From: Bacillota bacterium
GTDB taxonomy: Bacteria; Bacillota; Sulfobacillia; JAJYWN01
Length of the DNA stretch: 41,412 nt
Assembly: GCA_021791495.1 (NCBI GenBank)
Contig: JAJYWN010000070.1
Coordinates: 1-41,412, forward strand
Direction: 5' to 3'
The notes under the pieces were generated by a model. It was not told the DNA's origin, made no database searches, and saw nothing but the letters and a program-made list of their open reading frames with translations. Shown in pieces: positions 1 to 8,290 of this stretch. The position numbers and the translations under genes were made by a program. Positions within the stretch are counted from its first letter, which is position 1, and each line of letters begins with the position of its first letter.

Positions 1-29
1 CCAAGCTCACAGTGGGAATACCGCGCACC
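1..29. repeat. 29-bp direct copy of the start of the dehydratase gene
   Basis: Bases 1-29 are identical to bases 242-270, which are codons 6-15 of the first gene. Identity stops abruptly at base 30/271. The left limit of the copy cannot be seen because the window starts inside it. Either about 200 bp were inserted behind a duplicated gene start, or this is a contig-end artefact. Confidence 0.9.
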
Positions 30-37
30 TCCGATGA

Positions 38-186
38 GTCTGGAGGAGTGGTACGAAACTCCCAGACCACGGTATGGCGCGCGCCGCGCAGGTGTGAAAG
101 GACAGGCGCCTGCTGATGAGCAGCGCCGCTGTGCAGAAGAGTGACAGGAGTCGCATAGGCTGTCCACGGTGAGAGGAAACCGGTGG
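38..186 (+). ncRNA. Unidentified structured leader upstream of the dehydratase gene
   Basis: Three strong hairpins follow one another. In the first, GTCTG (38-42) pairs with CAGAC (63-67) and GGAGT (45-49) with ACTCC (58-62). In the second, GGCG (105-108) pairs with CGCC (124-127) and CTGCT (110-114) with AGCAG (119-123) around a GATG loop. In the third, CCAC and GGT (164-170) pair with ACC and GTGG (179-186). GGACAG (100-105) can also pair with CTGTCC (160-165), enclosing the second hairpin. The gene start lies 40 nt downstream, so a cis-regulatory leader is possible, but I do not recognise the class. Because it lies between the two copies of the 29-bp duplication, it may instead be part of an inserted element. 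Confidence 0.4.
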
Positions 187-225
187 GTCCGGGCGCGAAT
201 TACTTTTTCAGCAAGGTGAGCAGAC

Positions 226-2529
226 ATGACCCTACTAGATACCAAGCTCACAGTGGGAATACCGCGCACCCTCCTCTATTACTCTTTCTACCCTCTCTGG
301 AGGCGGTTCTTGGAGGAGTTGGGGGCAAGGGTTGTGGTCTCCGCTCCGACCACCAAAGAGACTTTGGATGCCGGTGTGGAGGCGGCGGTCACCGACGCCT
401 GCGTGCCTATCAAGATCATGCACGGGCACGTCAAGGAACTGGTCCAGCGCGTCGACTATTTGTTCCTCCCGAGAGTGGTCTGTACCAACGGCCGCACCGT
501 CTACTGCCCCAAGTTTTTGGGGCTGCCGGACATGATCCGGAGTTCGGTGAGTAGGCTCCCGCGCCTGATCGATGTCCGGGTGGACCTCCGGCGGGGTCGA
601 GCCGAAGCCTCCAAGGTCGCCTTGCGCGTGGGGCGCTTATTCACCAACCAGACGGGGCGGATCCGGAGCGCCTATCAGGTGGCCTTGGCGGAACTGGGCC
701 GGTACTCACGGCTGCTCAGGGACGGGATGGACCCCGAGGCGGCCATGGACCTGGCGCGCCGGGGTGTCGGGGAGAGCGCGGGCCGAGGCCTGGCAGGCGT
801 CGGAGAACCGCCCGCCGTCGCGGAAGCGGCGTTGCACTTGGCGGTTATCGGCTACCCGTATGTCCTTCACGACCCGTTCTTGAACCTCAACCTCCTCGAA
901 AAGTTGCGCCACCTTGGCGCCACCCCCCTGACGTCCCAGATGGTGTCCGCCAGTGAGCTGGAGGTCCAACGGGCCAAGCTCCGGAAAGACCTGTTCTGGA
1001 CCTACAGCGATGAGGCCGTCTCCGCCGCCTACCACTATCTGGAACGCCCCGATAAGGTGGATGGGTTGATCCACCTGACCGCTTTCGGCTGCGGACCCGA
1101 TTCCATGGTTGACAAGATGATCGAATTGCGCGCCCGGGAACTGGGGGCCGTGCCCTTCATGTCTCTCATGATCGACGAACACACGGGTGAGGCGGGGCTG
1201 AACACAAGGTTGGAAGCCTTCACCGACATGCTCCGCCGGCGGAGGCGGCCGGCCGCCACGGGGGCTGTGGCCCCGGTCCCAGCAGCGGCACCAGCGACGG
1301 CCCGGCCTTCGCGCGCTCGGCGCACGACCTTCGCCCGCCGCCCGCGCGTGGTGACCTTCCCCCATGCCGGCAACCTACCACCTATCATGGCCGAACTGGT
1401 CACCGCCCTGGGGAACCAGGTCGTCCTGCCGCCGCGCCCCACCCAGCGGACGCTATCGCTGGGTGCCGCCCACGCCCCGGAATTCGCCTGCCTGCCACTG
1501 AAGATGCTCCTGGGGACGTACCTGGAGGCTCTCGAACAAGGGGCGGACACCATCATCTCCACCGGCGGCGTCGGCCCCTGCCGCGCCGGCCTGTACACCC
1601 AGCTGCAGGAGCTGGTTCTCCGCCAACTGGGGCATCGTGTGGATGTGATTACTCTGGAGCCGCCGCGTGTCGACCTCCGGGATTTCTTCGATAAGATCAA
1701 GGCCTTGAATGTCCGGGGCCACTCCGTCCTGGAAGTCGGCCGGCTGTTGTCGAGAGCCTGGCAGAAGCAGATTGCCGTCGACGGCCTGGAGCGGCTGTCT
1801 CATCACGTCCGGGCCCGCCAGATATCCCCCGGATCGACCACGCCGGTATACGAGGAAGCCCTGCGTCAGATATATCGCGCCGCGGACCGCCGGGAGGTCG
1901 AGGAGGCCTTCCGCCGGGGTGAAACCATGCTCGCCGCCGTCCCCCAAAAGACTGGATATCAGCCTCTCAAGGTCGGCATTGTCGGTGAGATCTACGTCCT
2001 CATCGAACCGTCGTCGAACTTCGAAATCGAGGAGACCTTGGGCGAGATGGGAGTGGAGGTCGAGCGGTCCATCTACTTCTCGGGGTGGGCCCGGGAGAGC
2101 AATCTCCTCGGGAAGCCGGGCGAGGGCAAACGCATCAAGGCGAAGGACCTGGCCCAGCCCTACCTGGGCGAAATGATCGGCGGGCATGGCCAAGATTCGG
2201 TGGGGAACGTGGTGATGTACGCGCACACCGGGTACGATGGGGTCATCCAGTTGGCGCCCTTCACCTGCATTCCGGAGATCGTCGCGAAGAGCGTGTTGGA
2301 GCGGGTCAGCCGTGATTACGGCCTGCCGGTGCTGTCCATTTCCTTGGATGAACAGACGGGCAAAGCGGGCCTGCTCACGCGGTTGGAGGCTTTCGTGGAT
2401 CTGCTGGCCCGGCGACGGTCGGCGCGCCTTTCGGGCACGCGCGCGCCGGCGCCACCCGCCACGTCTCCAGACACAGGAGTGACGGTCGCGGCCCGTCGTG
2501 GAAGCGACAGCGGAGGTGTGGGGCAGTGA
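226..2529 (+). CDS. 2-hydroxyacyl-CoA dehydratase-like protein, two fused DUF2229/HgdB-type modules
   Basis: A 767-residue cytosolic protein built of two related modules. Module 1 (about 8-345) has the DUF2229 signature, with Cys58 in TDACVPIK and the segment CPKFLGLPDMIR. Module 2 (about 375-740) carries GGVGPCRAG and FTCIPE. Both modules end in nearly the same segment (DEHTGEAGL..TRLEAF in module 1, DEQTGKAGL..TRLEAF in module 2), so the protein looks like an internal duplication joined by a Pro/Ala/Arg-rich linker (about 343-375). Such modules are subunits or partners of ATP-activated 2-hydroxyacyl-CoA dehydratases and use Cys-bound [4Fe-4S] clusters. The ATG follows AAGGTGAG at 8 bases. 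The downstream activase overlaps by 4 nt. In the genomes I know, the two modules are usually separate adjacent genes. The substrate is unknown and it may be an orphan reductase rather than a dehydratase. Confidence 0.8.
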   Translation: MTLLDTKLTVGIPRTLLYYSFYPLWRRFLEELGARVVVSAPTTKETLDAGVEAAVTDACVPIKIMHGHVKELVQRVDYLFLPRVVCTNGRTVYCPKFLGLPDMIRSSVSRLPRLIDVRVDLRRGRAEASKVALRVGRLFTNQTGRIRSAYQVALAELGRYSRLLRDGMDPEAAMDLARRGVGESAGRGLAGVGEPPAVAEAALHLAVIGYPYVLHDPFLNLNLLEKLRHLGATPLTSQMVSASELEVQRAKLRKDLFWTYSDEAVSAAYHYLERPDKVDGLIHLTAFGCGPDSMVDKMIELRARELGAVPFMSLMIDEHTGEAGLNTRLEAFTDMLRRRRRPAATGAVAPVPAAAPATARPSRARRTTFARRPRVVTFPHAGNLPPIMAELVTALGNQVVLPPRPTQRTLSLGAAHAPEFACLPLKMLLGTYLEALEQGADTIISTGGVGPCRAGLYTQLQELVLRQLGHRVDVITLEPPRVDLRDFFDKIKALNVRGHSVLEVGRLLSRAWQKQIAVDGLERLSHHVRARQISPGSTTPVYEEALRQIYRAADRREVEEAFRRGETMLAAVPQKTGYQPLKVGIVGEIYVLIEPSSNFEIEETLGEMGVEVERSIYFSGWARESNLLGKPGEGKRIKAKDLAQPYLGEMIGGHGQDSVGNVVMYAHTGYDGVIQLAPFTCIPEIVAKSVLERVSRDYGLPVLSISLDEQTGKAGLLTRLEAFVDLLARRRSARLSGTRAPAPPATSPDTGVTVAARRGSDSGGVGQ

Positions 2530-3623
2530 AGCTCTTCTTGGGCGTGGACGTCGGCTCGGTCAGCACCAACATGGCCTTCGTCGACGAGGCCGGTGAAGTC
2601 TCAGATACCCTGTACCTGCGCACCGACGGGAATCCCATCCGCGCCATCCAGGACGGACTTCGGACCATGGCGGAAAGCCTGCGGCCGGGCGACCAGGTGG
2701 CCGGGGCCGGCAGCACCGGCAGCGCCCGGCTTTTGGCCGGCGTGATGCTGGGGGCCGACGTGGTGAAGAACGAGATCACCGCGCATGCCGTCGCCGCCTT
2801 GAAAACAGTCCCCGATGTCCAGACAGTCATCGAGATCGGGGGGCAGGACTCCAAGATCATCATCATCCGCGACGGGGTGGTGGTGGACTTCGCCATGAAC
2901 ACCGTGTGTGCCGCCGGTACCGGGTCTTTCCTTGACCACCAGGCGGCCCGCCTGAAGATACCCATCGAGGAGTTCGGCGCCATCGCCCTGCGCGCCAGGC
3001 ACCCGGTGCGCATCGCCGGCCGTTGCGGGGTCTTCGCCGAGTCGGACATGATCCACAAACAGCAGGCCGGGCACTCGATGGAGGACATCATCGCCGGCCT
3101 GTGCGAGGCCTTGGTGCGAAATTACCTGAATAACGTGGCCAGAGGCAAACCCATTCACGGACCGGTGGTCTTTCAGGGCGGCGTGGCGGCCAACGCCGGC
3201 ATCCGCGCCGCCTTCGAGAAGACCTTGGGGCAGCAGGTGATAGTCCCCCGCGAACACGGAGTAATGGGCGCCATCGGCGCCGCCATCCTCGCCAAAGAAG
3301 CTACGGAGGCCGCGGGGGCGGCTGCGGGGGCGAGCGCGGGCGCGACCGCCGTTACAGGCTTCAAGGGGTTCACTGTGTCGGATGTGGCCTTCCGGACCAC
3401 GAGCTTCGACTGCAAAGCGTGCGCCAACCAGTGTGAAGTGGTCCAGTTCTGGGCCGGCCGAACGGTGGCGGCCCGCTGGGGCGACCGCTGCGGGAAGTGG
3501 AGCCAGGGGGGCGGGCGGGATCTGCCGCGCGCGGCGAGCGCCTCGTCTAGAGAAGCGGAAGCACCCGCGACCGTGTCGGCGGATGCTTCGTGTGATGGCT
3601 GTGACGGAGTGGCTCAGGCCTGA
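2526..3623 (+). CDS. acyl-CoA dehydratase activase (BadF/BcrA/HgdC ASKHA ATPase)
   Basis: A 365-residue ATP-dependent activator that injects an electron into its dehydratase partner. ASKHA motifs are clear: GVDVGSVSTN (6-15), GSTGSARLL (62-70), IGGQDSKI (104-111) and AAGTGSFLD (129-137). Cys128 and Cys167 (GRCGVFAESD) fit the pair that holds the inter-subunit [4Fe-4S] cluster in HgdC. A C-terminal extension carries CKACANQCEV and a further RCGK, the Cys segment that links activase and DUF2229 parts in the large fused activase proteins, so this is a split form of that architecture with reversed gene order. An Ala/Gly-rich insertion (about 258-278) precedes it. It starts with GTG in a GTGA overlap with the upstream stop, so translation is coupled. 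The family call is firm; the substrate is not known. Confidence 0.88.
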   Translation: MKLFLGVDVGSVSTNMAFVDEAGEVSDTLYLRTDGNPIRAIQDGLRTMAESLRPGDQVAGAGSTGSARLLAGVMLGADVVKNEITAHAVAALKTVPDVQTVIEIGGQDSKIIIIRDGVVVDFAMNTVCAAGTGSFLDHQAARLKIPIEEFGAIALRARHPVRIAGRCGVFAESDMIHKQQAGHSMEDIIAGLCEALVRNYLNNVARGKPIHGPVVFQGGVAANAGIRAAFEKTLGQQVIVPREHGVMGAIGAAILAKEATEAAGAAAGASAGATAVTGFKGFTVSDVAFRTTSFDCKACANQCEVVQFWAGRTVAARWGDRCGKWSQGGGRDLPRAASASSREAEAPATVSADASCDGCDGVAQA

Positions 3624-3671
3624 CGGATACGACCAGGCTCCCCGGGGCGTTTGGGCCCCTTGCCTTCTCTC

Positions 3672-5018
3672 CTACTCGGCGGCCCCGCCCATGAGCTTCC
3701 CGGCCAGATCATCCACGAACTGGCGCGCGGAGCGGCCCGAGCGCGGGTTGTTCCACATGATCCACTGCAGGGCCGCTTCACGCAGTCGCGTGCGGTCGAT
3801 CTTCAGGCCGCGGCGGGCCGCCATGTGTTCGACGATGGCCAGATACTCGTCCTGGTCTGGAGTGGTGAAGTAGACGGTCAGGCCGAAGCGGTCGGCCAGG
3901 GAGAGCTTTTCTTCCATGGCGTCTTGCCCGTGGACCTCGGCGGTCTCCGGGGTATGCCGGTCGGACCACCGCTCCGGCACCAGGTGGCGACGGTTGGAGG
4001 TCGCGTAGAGCAGGACATTGTCCGGGCGCTGTTCCAGGGCGCCTTCCATGTCGGACTTGAAAGCCTTAAAGTCCACTTCCGACTCGTCGAAGGATAGGTC
4101 GTCCAAGAAGATGACGAAGCGCTGCGGGTAGCGGCGTAGCACCGGGAAGAGCGACGGTAAGCTGCCGATGCACCCGCGGGCGATTTCGACCAGCCGGAGT
4201 CCGCGCGCGCCGTAGCGGGAGATGAGGCCGCGCACCATGGATGACTTGCCGGTACCGCGGCTGCCGTAGAGGAGGAGGTTATTGGCGGGTACGCCGTCCA
4301 AGAACTGCTCCGTGTTTCCGAGCACCGCCGTCTTCGCGTCCTGGAGGCCGATGAGGTCCTCGATGTGAAAAACATTGGGGCGGGCGACGCCGCGCAGGGC
4401 CGAACCGTCCCAGCGCAGGTACCAGTGGGTGCCGGGCAGGCCCGCGCCCGCCTGCCGGAAATGGTTTTCCAGCCGCTCCGCCATGTCCGCCCAGTCGGCG
4501 CTTCCGGTCAGCTCGGAGGCAATGGATTTCGCGGAAACCACAGAGGGATCCGCCTCCTCCTCTCCGCTCGAGACCCGAAGGCGCGGCCACAGCGGAAGGT
4601 CGGCCGGGTCGCCTTCGGAGGCGGCCATTTCCCGGCACACCTGTCCGCTAAGCTCAAAGAGGCTCTGCAGAAGCCGCAGGTCGTGGGTGGCCGCTTGGAG
4701 AGTGGTGTCATCCAAGGCGTCAAAGGCCGCACCCATGGTCATGGCGTTCTCATCGGAAAGAAGCTGGCAGAGCAGGTGGTTCTGCCAGGCATCGTCCACC
4801 AGGGCGCGAGTCGAAGCTGTGCCGGACTCGTCGTAGAGGATTCGCACCAGTTCCAGGTATTTCTGCTCAACGGAATCCGGGGACTCACCCCGCATGGCGG
4901 TGTCTAGGAAACCCTTCATCGCCTGGGCGGGGGCGGTATCCAGCACCCGGTGGAATAGTACTAGTCGGCTGAAAGCTTCTGCGGCCGATGTGATGCGGCT
5001 ATGACGGTCATCTCTCAC
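3672..5018 (-). CDS. DUF815-family AAA+ ATPase
   Basis: A cytosolic P-loop ATPase of 448 residues. After an N-terminal helical region (about 1-230) comes the DUF815 core: Walker A GSRGTGKSS near residue 254, Walker B FVIFLDDLSFDE near 300, and the family stretch LYATSNRRHLVPERWSD. The open frame extends 44 codons upstream, but the best start is GTG at 5018 because AAGGAGGA (5034-5027) lies 8 bases before it. The role of DUF815 proteins is poorly known. It ends convergently with the activase gene and is divergent from the DUF5808 gene. An inverted repeat TTTCAC...GTGAAA (5042-5070) lies just upstream and could be an operator. Confidence 0.88.
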   Translation of the reverse strand: MRDDRHSRITSAAEAFSRLVLFHRVLDTAPAQAMKGFLDTAMRGESPDSVEQKYLELVRILYDESGTASTRALVDDAWQNHLLCQLLSDENAMTMGAAFDALDDTTLQAATHDLRLLQSLFELSGQVCREMAASEGDPADLPLWPRLRVSSGEEEADPSVVSAKSIASELTGSADWADMAERLENHFRQAGAGLPGTHWYLRWDGSALRGVARPNVFHIEDLIGLQDAKTAVLGNTEQFLDGVPANNLLLYGSRGTGKSSMVRGLISRYGARGLRLVEIARGCIGSLPSLFPVLRRYPQRFVIFLDDLSFDESEVDFKAFKSDMEGALEQRPDNVLLYATSNRRHLVPERWSDRHTPETAEVHGQDAMEEKLSLADRFGLTVYFTTPDQDEYLAIVEHMAARRGLKIDRTRLREAALQWIMWNNPRSGRSARQFVDDLAGKLMGGAAE

Positions 5019-5235
5019 GGTGAGTCTCCTCCTTGATGAATTTTCACGTGTTCCATGCCAGATAGTGAAATACCTTCCTAAAGCATATTTGTCAGTCATC
5101 GGACGGGCAGAACGGGGCTTACGCTGCATACTCCTGAAGTGGGAAAACATTGACAGGGGAAGGAAGGCACCGGTGGATTAGCGTCGAATAGCACAAACAA
5201 GGTCCGGAAACGGGATCTGCAAAGGAGCCCCAAAA

Positions 5236-5493
5236 ATGAATACGGAGAGCGAGAAGCTGGTTCTGAGCGGGACCGGCGCACCGGAGAGCGCTAAGCCCCG
5301 CATCGACCGCGACGACCCTCGCCTCTGGGTGCTGGGCGGGATTTACTACAATCCCGCCGATCCCTGCATCCTCGTGGACGAGCGCCATGGAGCAGGCTAC
5401 ACGCTGAACTTCGCCAGACATGAAGCCTGGGCCATCGCCGCGGCGTTCTTTGTTCCGGCTATCTACGTGATAGTCCGGAAGCTGATCTTCTAA
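5236..5493 (+). CDS. DUF5808-like small membrane protein
   Basis: An 85-residue protein. Residues 31-55 carry the pattern WVLGGIYYNPADP followed by a GAGYTLNFARHEAW stretch, typical of DUF5808, a short module related to SdpI-type membrane proteins. One hydrophobic segment (about 65-82) ends in a basic RK, suggesting a single membrane span near the C-terminus. The ATG is preceded by AAAGGAG at 9 bases. A perfect TTGACA lies at 5150-5155, but no convincing -10 is seen at the right distance. No partner gene identifies its role; involvement in toxin immunity or signalling would be conjecture. Confidence 0.75.
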   Translation: MNTESEKLVLSGTGAPESAKPRIDRDDPRLWVLGGIYYNPADPCILVDERHGAGYTLNFARHEAWAIAAAFFVPAIYVIVRKLIF

Positions 5494-5597
5494 GGCCGGA
5501 AACCGTCCATCCTGGGTTCGGCATTCGGCAGACAGAGCTGTCCCACCGATCGGTTGGAGACAGACTCTAGATCTTTGTTCTTTTTCGGCCGGCAGGT

Positions 5598-5628
5598 TAT
5601 TTCATCGGTCATGTCAAACGATGAAATA
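5598..5628 (+). promoter_or_regulatory. Perfect 10-bp inverted repeat abutting the TauE/SafE start codon
   Basis: TATTTCATCG (5598-5607) and CGATGAAATA (5619-5628) are exact reverse complements with an 11-base spacer. The right arm includes the A of the ATG at 5628, and no Shine-Dalgarno sequence separates the repeat from the gene. It could be an operator over the transcription start of a leaderless message, or an mRNA hairpin that hides the start codon. Confidence 0.6.
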
Positions 5629-6452
5629 TGCCGCCGGGTTCTCTGCAGCTGTTCATCGCGCCACTCATGCTTGCTCTGGTTGTCTTCGGAGCCAACGCCA
5701 CCGAGGCGGCCCTGGGCTTCGGCGGTACCATCGTCGCCGTGGCTCTGGGCGCCAGTCTGTATCCCCTGGAGTTTCTGGTCCCCACGCTGGTACCACTGAA
5801 TGTCCTTGTCAGCTTGTACATCGCCGTCCGCCACCGGGCGGACATTGACGGTCACATACTGTGGCGCCGCATTCTGCCTCTGACACTGGCCGGACTCCCC
5901 TTGGGACTGGCGGCCTTCACGATGGTGCACTCGTACTGGCTGAAGGCGGCTTTTGGGATTCTCGTGGTGGGGTTTTCCTCGGTGGAGCTGGTCCGCGCCA
6001 CAGGCAACCAGGCCCGCGCTCAGTTGGCGGCGACCTCGGACATGACCACGGAGACGACGGTAGCGGGAGGCAAAGCAGCCGGGATGGCCTTCGGCCCAGC
6101 GGCCTTCTGGCTGGTCGGTGGTGGCGTCATGCAGGGACTCTACGCTTCTGGTGGTCCCATGGTCGTTTCCTACGCCAGCCGCGAGTTAAGGGATAAGGCC
6201 AGTTTTCGGAGCACTCTTTCGGCGCTGTGGACGGTGCTCACCTTGGTCATGACCGTATCGTACACGGTCACCGGACGCATCACGCGGCACACTCTTTCCG
6301 CCGGCCTGATGCTCTTGCCAGTGATGTTGGCGGGCATCGTCGCCGGGGAGCGGCTTCACGGGCGGGTGAACGAGCGTTCTTTCCGGGCGCTGGTCTTCTC
6401 GGTTCTCCTGGTGGCCGGGGTCTCGCTGATTGTCTCCGCGATTCAGCGATAG
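5628..6452 (+). CDS. TauE/SafE-family membrane permease
   Basis: A 274-residue integral membrane protein with about eight hydrophobic segments. The N-terminal EAALGFGGTIVAVALG and a similar second-half segment (ASGGPMVVSYAS) match the two inverted repeats of TauE/SafE (DUF81) exporters of sulfite, sulfoacetate and other organosulfur anions. An in-frame TGA lies 6 bases upstream, so ATG 5628 is the earliest start, but there is no Shine-Dalgarno site. The start codon is part of a perfect inverted repeat. Its 3' end overlaps the convergent APC permease gene by 10 bases. No sulfur gene is nearby, so the substrate is open. Confidence 0.82.
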   Translation: MPPGSLQLFIAPLMLALVVFGANATEAALGFGGTIVAVALGASLYPLEFLVPTLVPLNVLVSLYIAVRHRADIDGHILWRRILPLTLAGLPLGLAAFTMVHSYWLKAAFGILVVGFSSVELVRATGNQARAQLAATSDMTTETTVAGGKAAGMAFGPAAFWLVGGGVMQGLYASGGPMVVSYASRELRDKASFRSTLSALWTVLTLVMTVSYTVTGRITRHTLSAGLMLLPVMLAGIVAGERLHGRVNERSFRALVFSVLLVAGVSLIVSAIQR

Positions 6453-8125
6453 CCGGGGCCGTCTTCCGGCTTGCCCGTGCTATCCGGCCGTTCTCCCATC
6501 TTGCTCGCCTTGTCTTGGTTTCCAGGCACCAGCTCCCGGCTGGCCTCAAAGGCCATTCCAGGACGGGCCGTGGCGCCGACCAAGGGTTTGCCTGCCTTGT
6601 CTTTGGCCCGCGCCGTTCCTTCGCCGCGTGCTTTTCGCGCCAGCAGGCTGGATTTCCGACCATAGGCGAAGTAGATTCCCAAGCCGATGAAAAGCCAGAC
6701 GAAAAAGCGGACCCAGGTGAAGGGCGGCAGGTTGGCGATCAGGTAAAGGGAAAAGGCCGCCGCCAGCGCCGGCAGATAGGGCACCAGTGGTACGCGGAAG
6801 GGGCGGGCCAGGTCGGGGCGCTTGTGACGCAGGACGACCACGCCCGCGCTCACCAGGACGAAGGCGGCCAAGGTGCCGATGTTGGCCAGCTCGGCTACGA
6901 CACCGATGGGCAAGAACGCGGCGATGGCTGCCACCACCGTCCCCGTCAGCGCGGTCGTCGCCACCGGCGTCTTCAGCCTTGGGTGGAGGCGGGCGAAGGC
7001 CGGCGGGAGCAAGCCGTCGCGCGCCATGCTGTAGAAGACGCGGCTTTGCCCGAAGATATTTACCAGAAGCACCGTCGTCAGCCCGGCGATGGCTCCGACG
7101 GATACGACGGCCGAGCCCCATCTTACCCCTACCGACAGCAGGGCTGTGGCGATGGGAGAAGCGGTGTTCAGTTCCCGGTAGGATATCATACCAGTCAGAA
7201 CCGTCGCCACGGCCAGATAGAGAGTGGTGGAAATGGCCAGCGAAGCAATGATGCCCACCGGCAGATCGCGCTGGGGGCGCTTGACCTCCTCAGCGGCCGT
7301 GGACACGGCGTCAAAACCGATGTAGGCGAAGAAGATAACGGCGGCGCCACGCATGACTCCCGACCATCCGAAAGGCATGAAGGGGGACCAGTTCGCCGGC
7401 CGGACGAAACGCAGGCCAAGGAAGAGAAAGAGGAGGACCACGGCTACCTTCACCATGACGATGATCCGTGAGAACCATTTGCTTTCGCGGGTGCCCTCGA
7501 CCAACAGCGTGGTTACCAGGAGGACGATGAGCACCGCAGGCAGGTTTACCAGACCCAGGCCGCCGGCGGCTCCCGCGGCTCCCGACACCGCTCCTCCGGC
7601 AGCGCCACCCGCTTCCACTCCTCCTACCATGGGGGCCACACCGGGTGCGGCGATAGCCCAGGCAGGCAAGTGGATGCCACCCGCCGCCAGCAAGGTTACG
7701 ATATACGACGACCAGCCGATGGCCACGGCGCCGGCCGCCACGGTGTATTCGAGGATCAGGTCCCAACCGATGATCCAGGCGACGATTTCGCCCAGGGCGG
7801 CGTAGGAGTACGTGTAGGCGCTGCCCGACACTGGGACCATGGAGGCCAGCTCAGCGTAGACCAGGGCGGTCAGGGCGGCGGCCGTGCCCGAAACGACGAA
7901 GGAGAGCAGAATGCCGGGACCGGCGTAGCGGGCGGCCGCCACGCCGGTCAGGACGAATATGCCGGTACCGATGATTCCCCCGACCCCGAAGACGGTCAGG
8001 TCGAAAGCGGTTAGAGTCTTCTTCAGTCCTCCGCCGCGCCCTTTCTCCGAAGCCTCGGCCATGAGGTCGGATATGGGCTTGGTGCGGAACAGGCTGCGGC
8101 TGGCGCGCGGTGAGTTCCCGTCCAT
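6443..8125 (-). CDS. APC-family cationic/neutral amino-acid permease (YfnA/CAT type)
   Basis: A 560-residue transporter with about 12-13 membrane helices. TM1 carries FGVGGIIGTGIFVLTG, the substrate-binding glycine motif of the APC superfamily; FFAYIGFDAVSTAAEE marks TM6 and NIFGQSRVFYSMARDG a later conserved loop. It imports amino acids by proton or sodium symport. A Gly/Ala/Val-rich insertion (about 166-200) is unusual, and the C-terminal tail after residue 500 is hydrophilic and basic. The ATG follows GGGAGGA at 5 bases. It lies 165 bases downstream of the amidohydrolase on the same strand, and the spacer between them is open in the same frame, which suggests co-transcription and a shared amino-acid scavenging role. 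Confidence 0.88.
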   Translation of the reverse strand: MDGNSPRASRSLFRTKPISDLMAEASEKGRGGGLKKTLTAFDLTVFGVGGIIGTGIFVLTGVAAARYAGPGILLSFVVSGTAAALTALVYAELASMVPVSGSAYTYSYAALGEIVAWIIGWDLILEYTVAAGAVAIGWSSYIVTLLAAGGIHLPAWAIAAPGVAPMVGGVEAGGAAGGAVSGAAGAAGGLGLVNLPAVLIVLLVTTLLVEGTRESKWFSRIIVMVKVAVVLLFLFLGLRFVRPANWSPFMPFGWSGVMRGAAVIFFAYIGFDAVSTAAEEVKRPQRDLPVGIIASLAISTTLYLAVATVLTGMISYRELNTASPIATALLSVGVRWGSAVVSVGAIAGLTTVLLVNIFGQSRVFYSMARDGLLPPAFARLHPRLKTPVATTALTGTVVAAIAAFLPIGVVAELANIGTLAAFVLVSAGVVVLRHKRPDLARPFRVPLVPYLPALAAAFSLYLIANLPPFTWVRFFVWLFIGLGIYFAYGRKSSLLARKARGEGTARAKDKAGKPLVGATARPGMAFEASRELVPGNQDKASKMGERPDSTGKPEDGPGYR

Positions 8126-8218
8126 GTCTTCCTCCCAACTAGACGTTCCGGTAAGAGCTGCCGGTTTTGTCTTTTCAGGGATAGCATGAACGGGAACAGA
8201 CCATTTAACGCTGGCGAA

Positions 8219-8254
8219 GCCGCCCGAGCCGCCCGAGCCGTCCGAGTCGCCCGA
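8219..8254. repeat. Four tandem 9-mers between amidohydrolase and permease genes
   Basis: GCCGCCCGA occurs twice, then GCCGTCCGA and GTCGCCCGA. Read on the minus strand in the frame shared by both neighbouring genes, the tract would encode a Ser/Asp/Gly stretch of three-residue units. It belongs to the Gly/Ser-type triplet expansions seen across the window. Confidence 0.85.
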
Positions 8255-8290
8255 AACGGCCGCACCGGAGCCGGCGCCGTGCTGCCGCGG

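Noticed and set aside
30-125. Hammerhead ribozyme, suggested by CTGATGAG and a nearby CGAAAC
   Set aside because: CTGATGAG is inside a perfect hairpin (CTGCT-GATG-AGCAG), and CGAAAC lies upstream of it. The three-stem hammerhead order cannot be built.
90-200. Cobalamin riboswitch, suggested by GGAAACCGGTGGGTCCGG and GACAGGAGTC
   Set aside because: The conserved GCCACTG box and the AGTCAGGA/ACCTGCC core are missing or out of order.
6227-7471. 414-residue open frame antisense to the APC permease
   Set aside because: It is composed of His/Gly/Arg-rich shadow sequence opposite a clear membrane protein.
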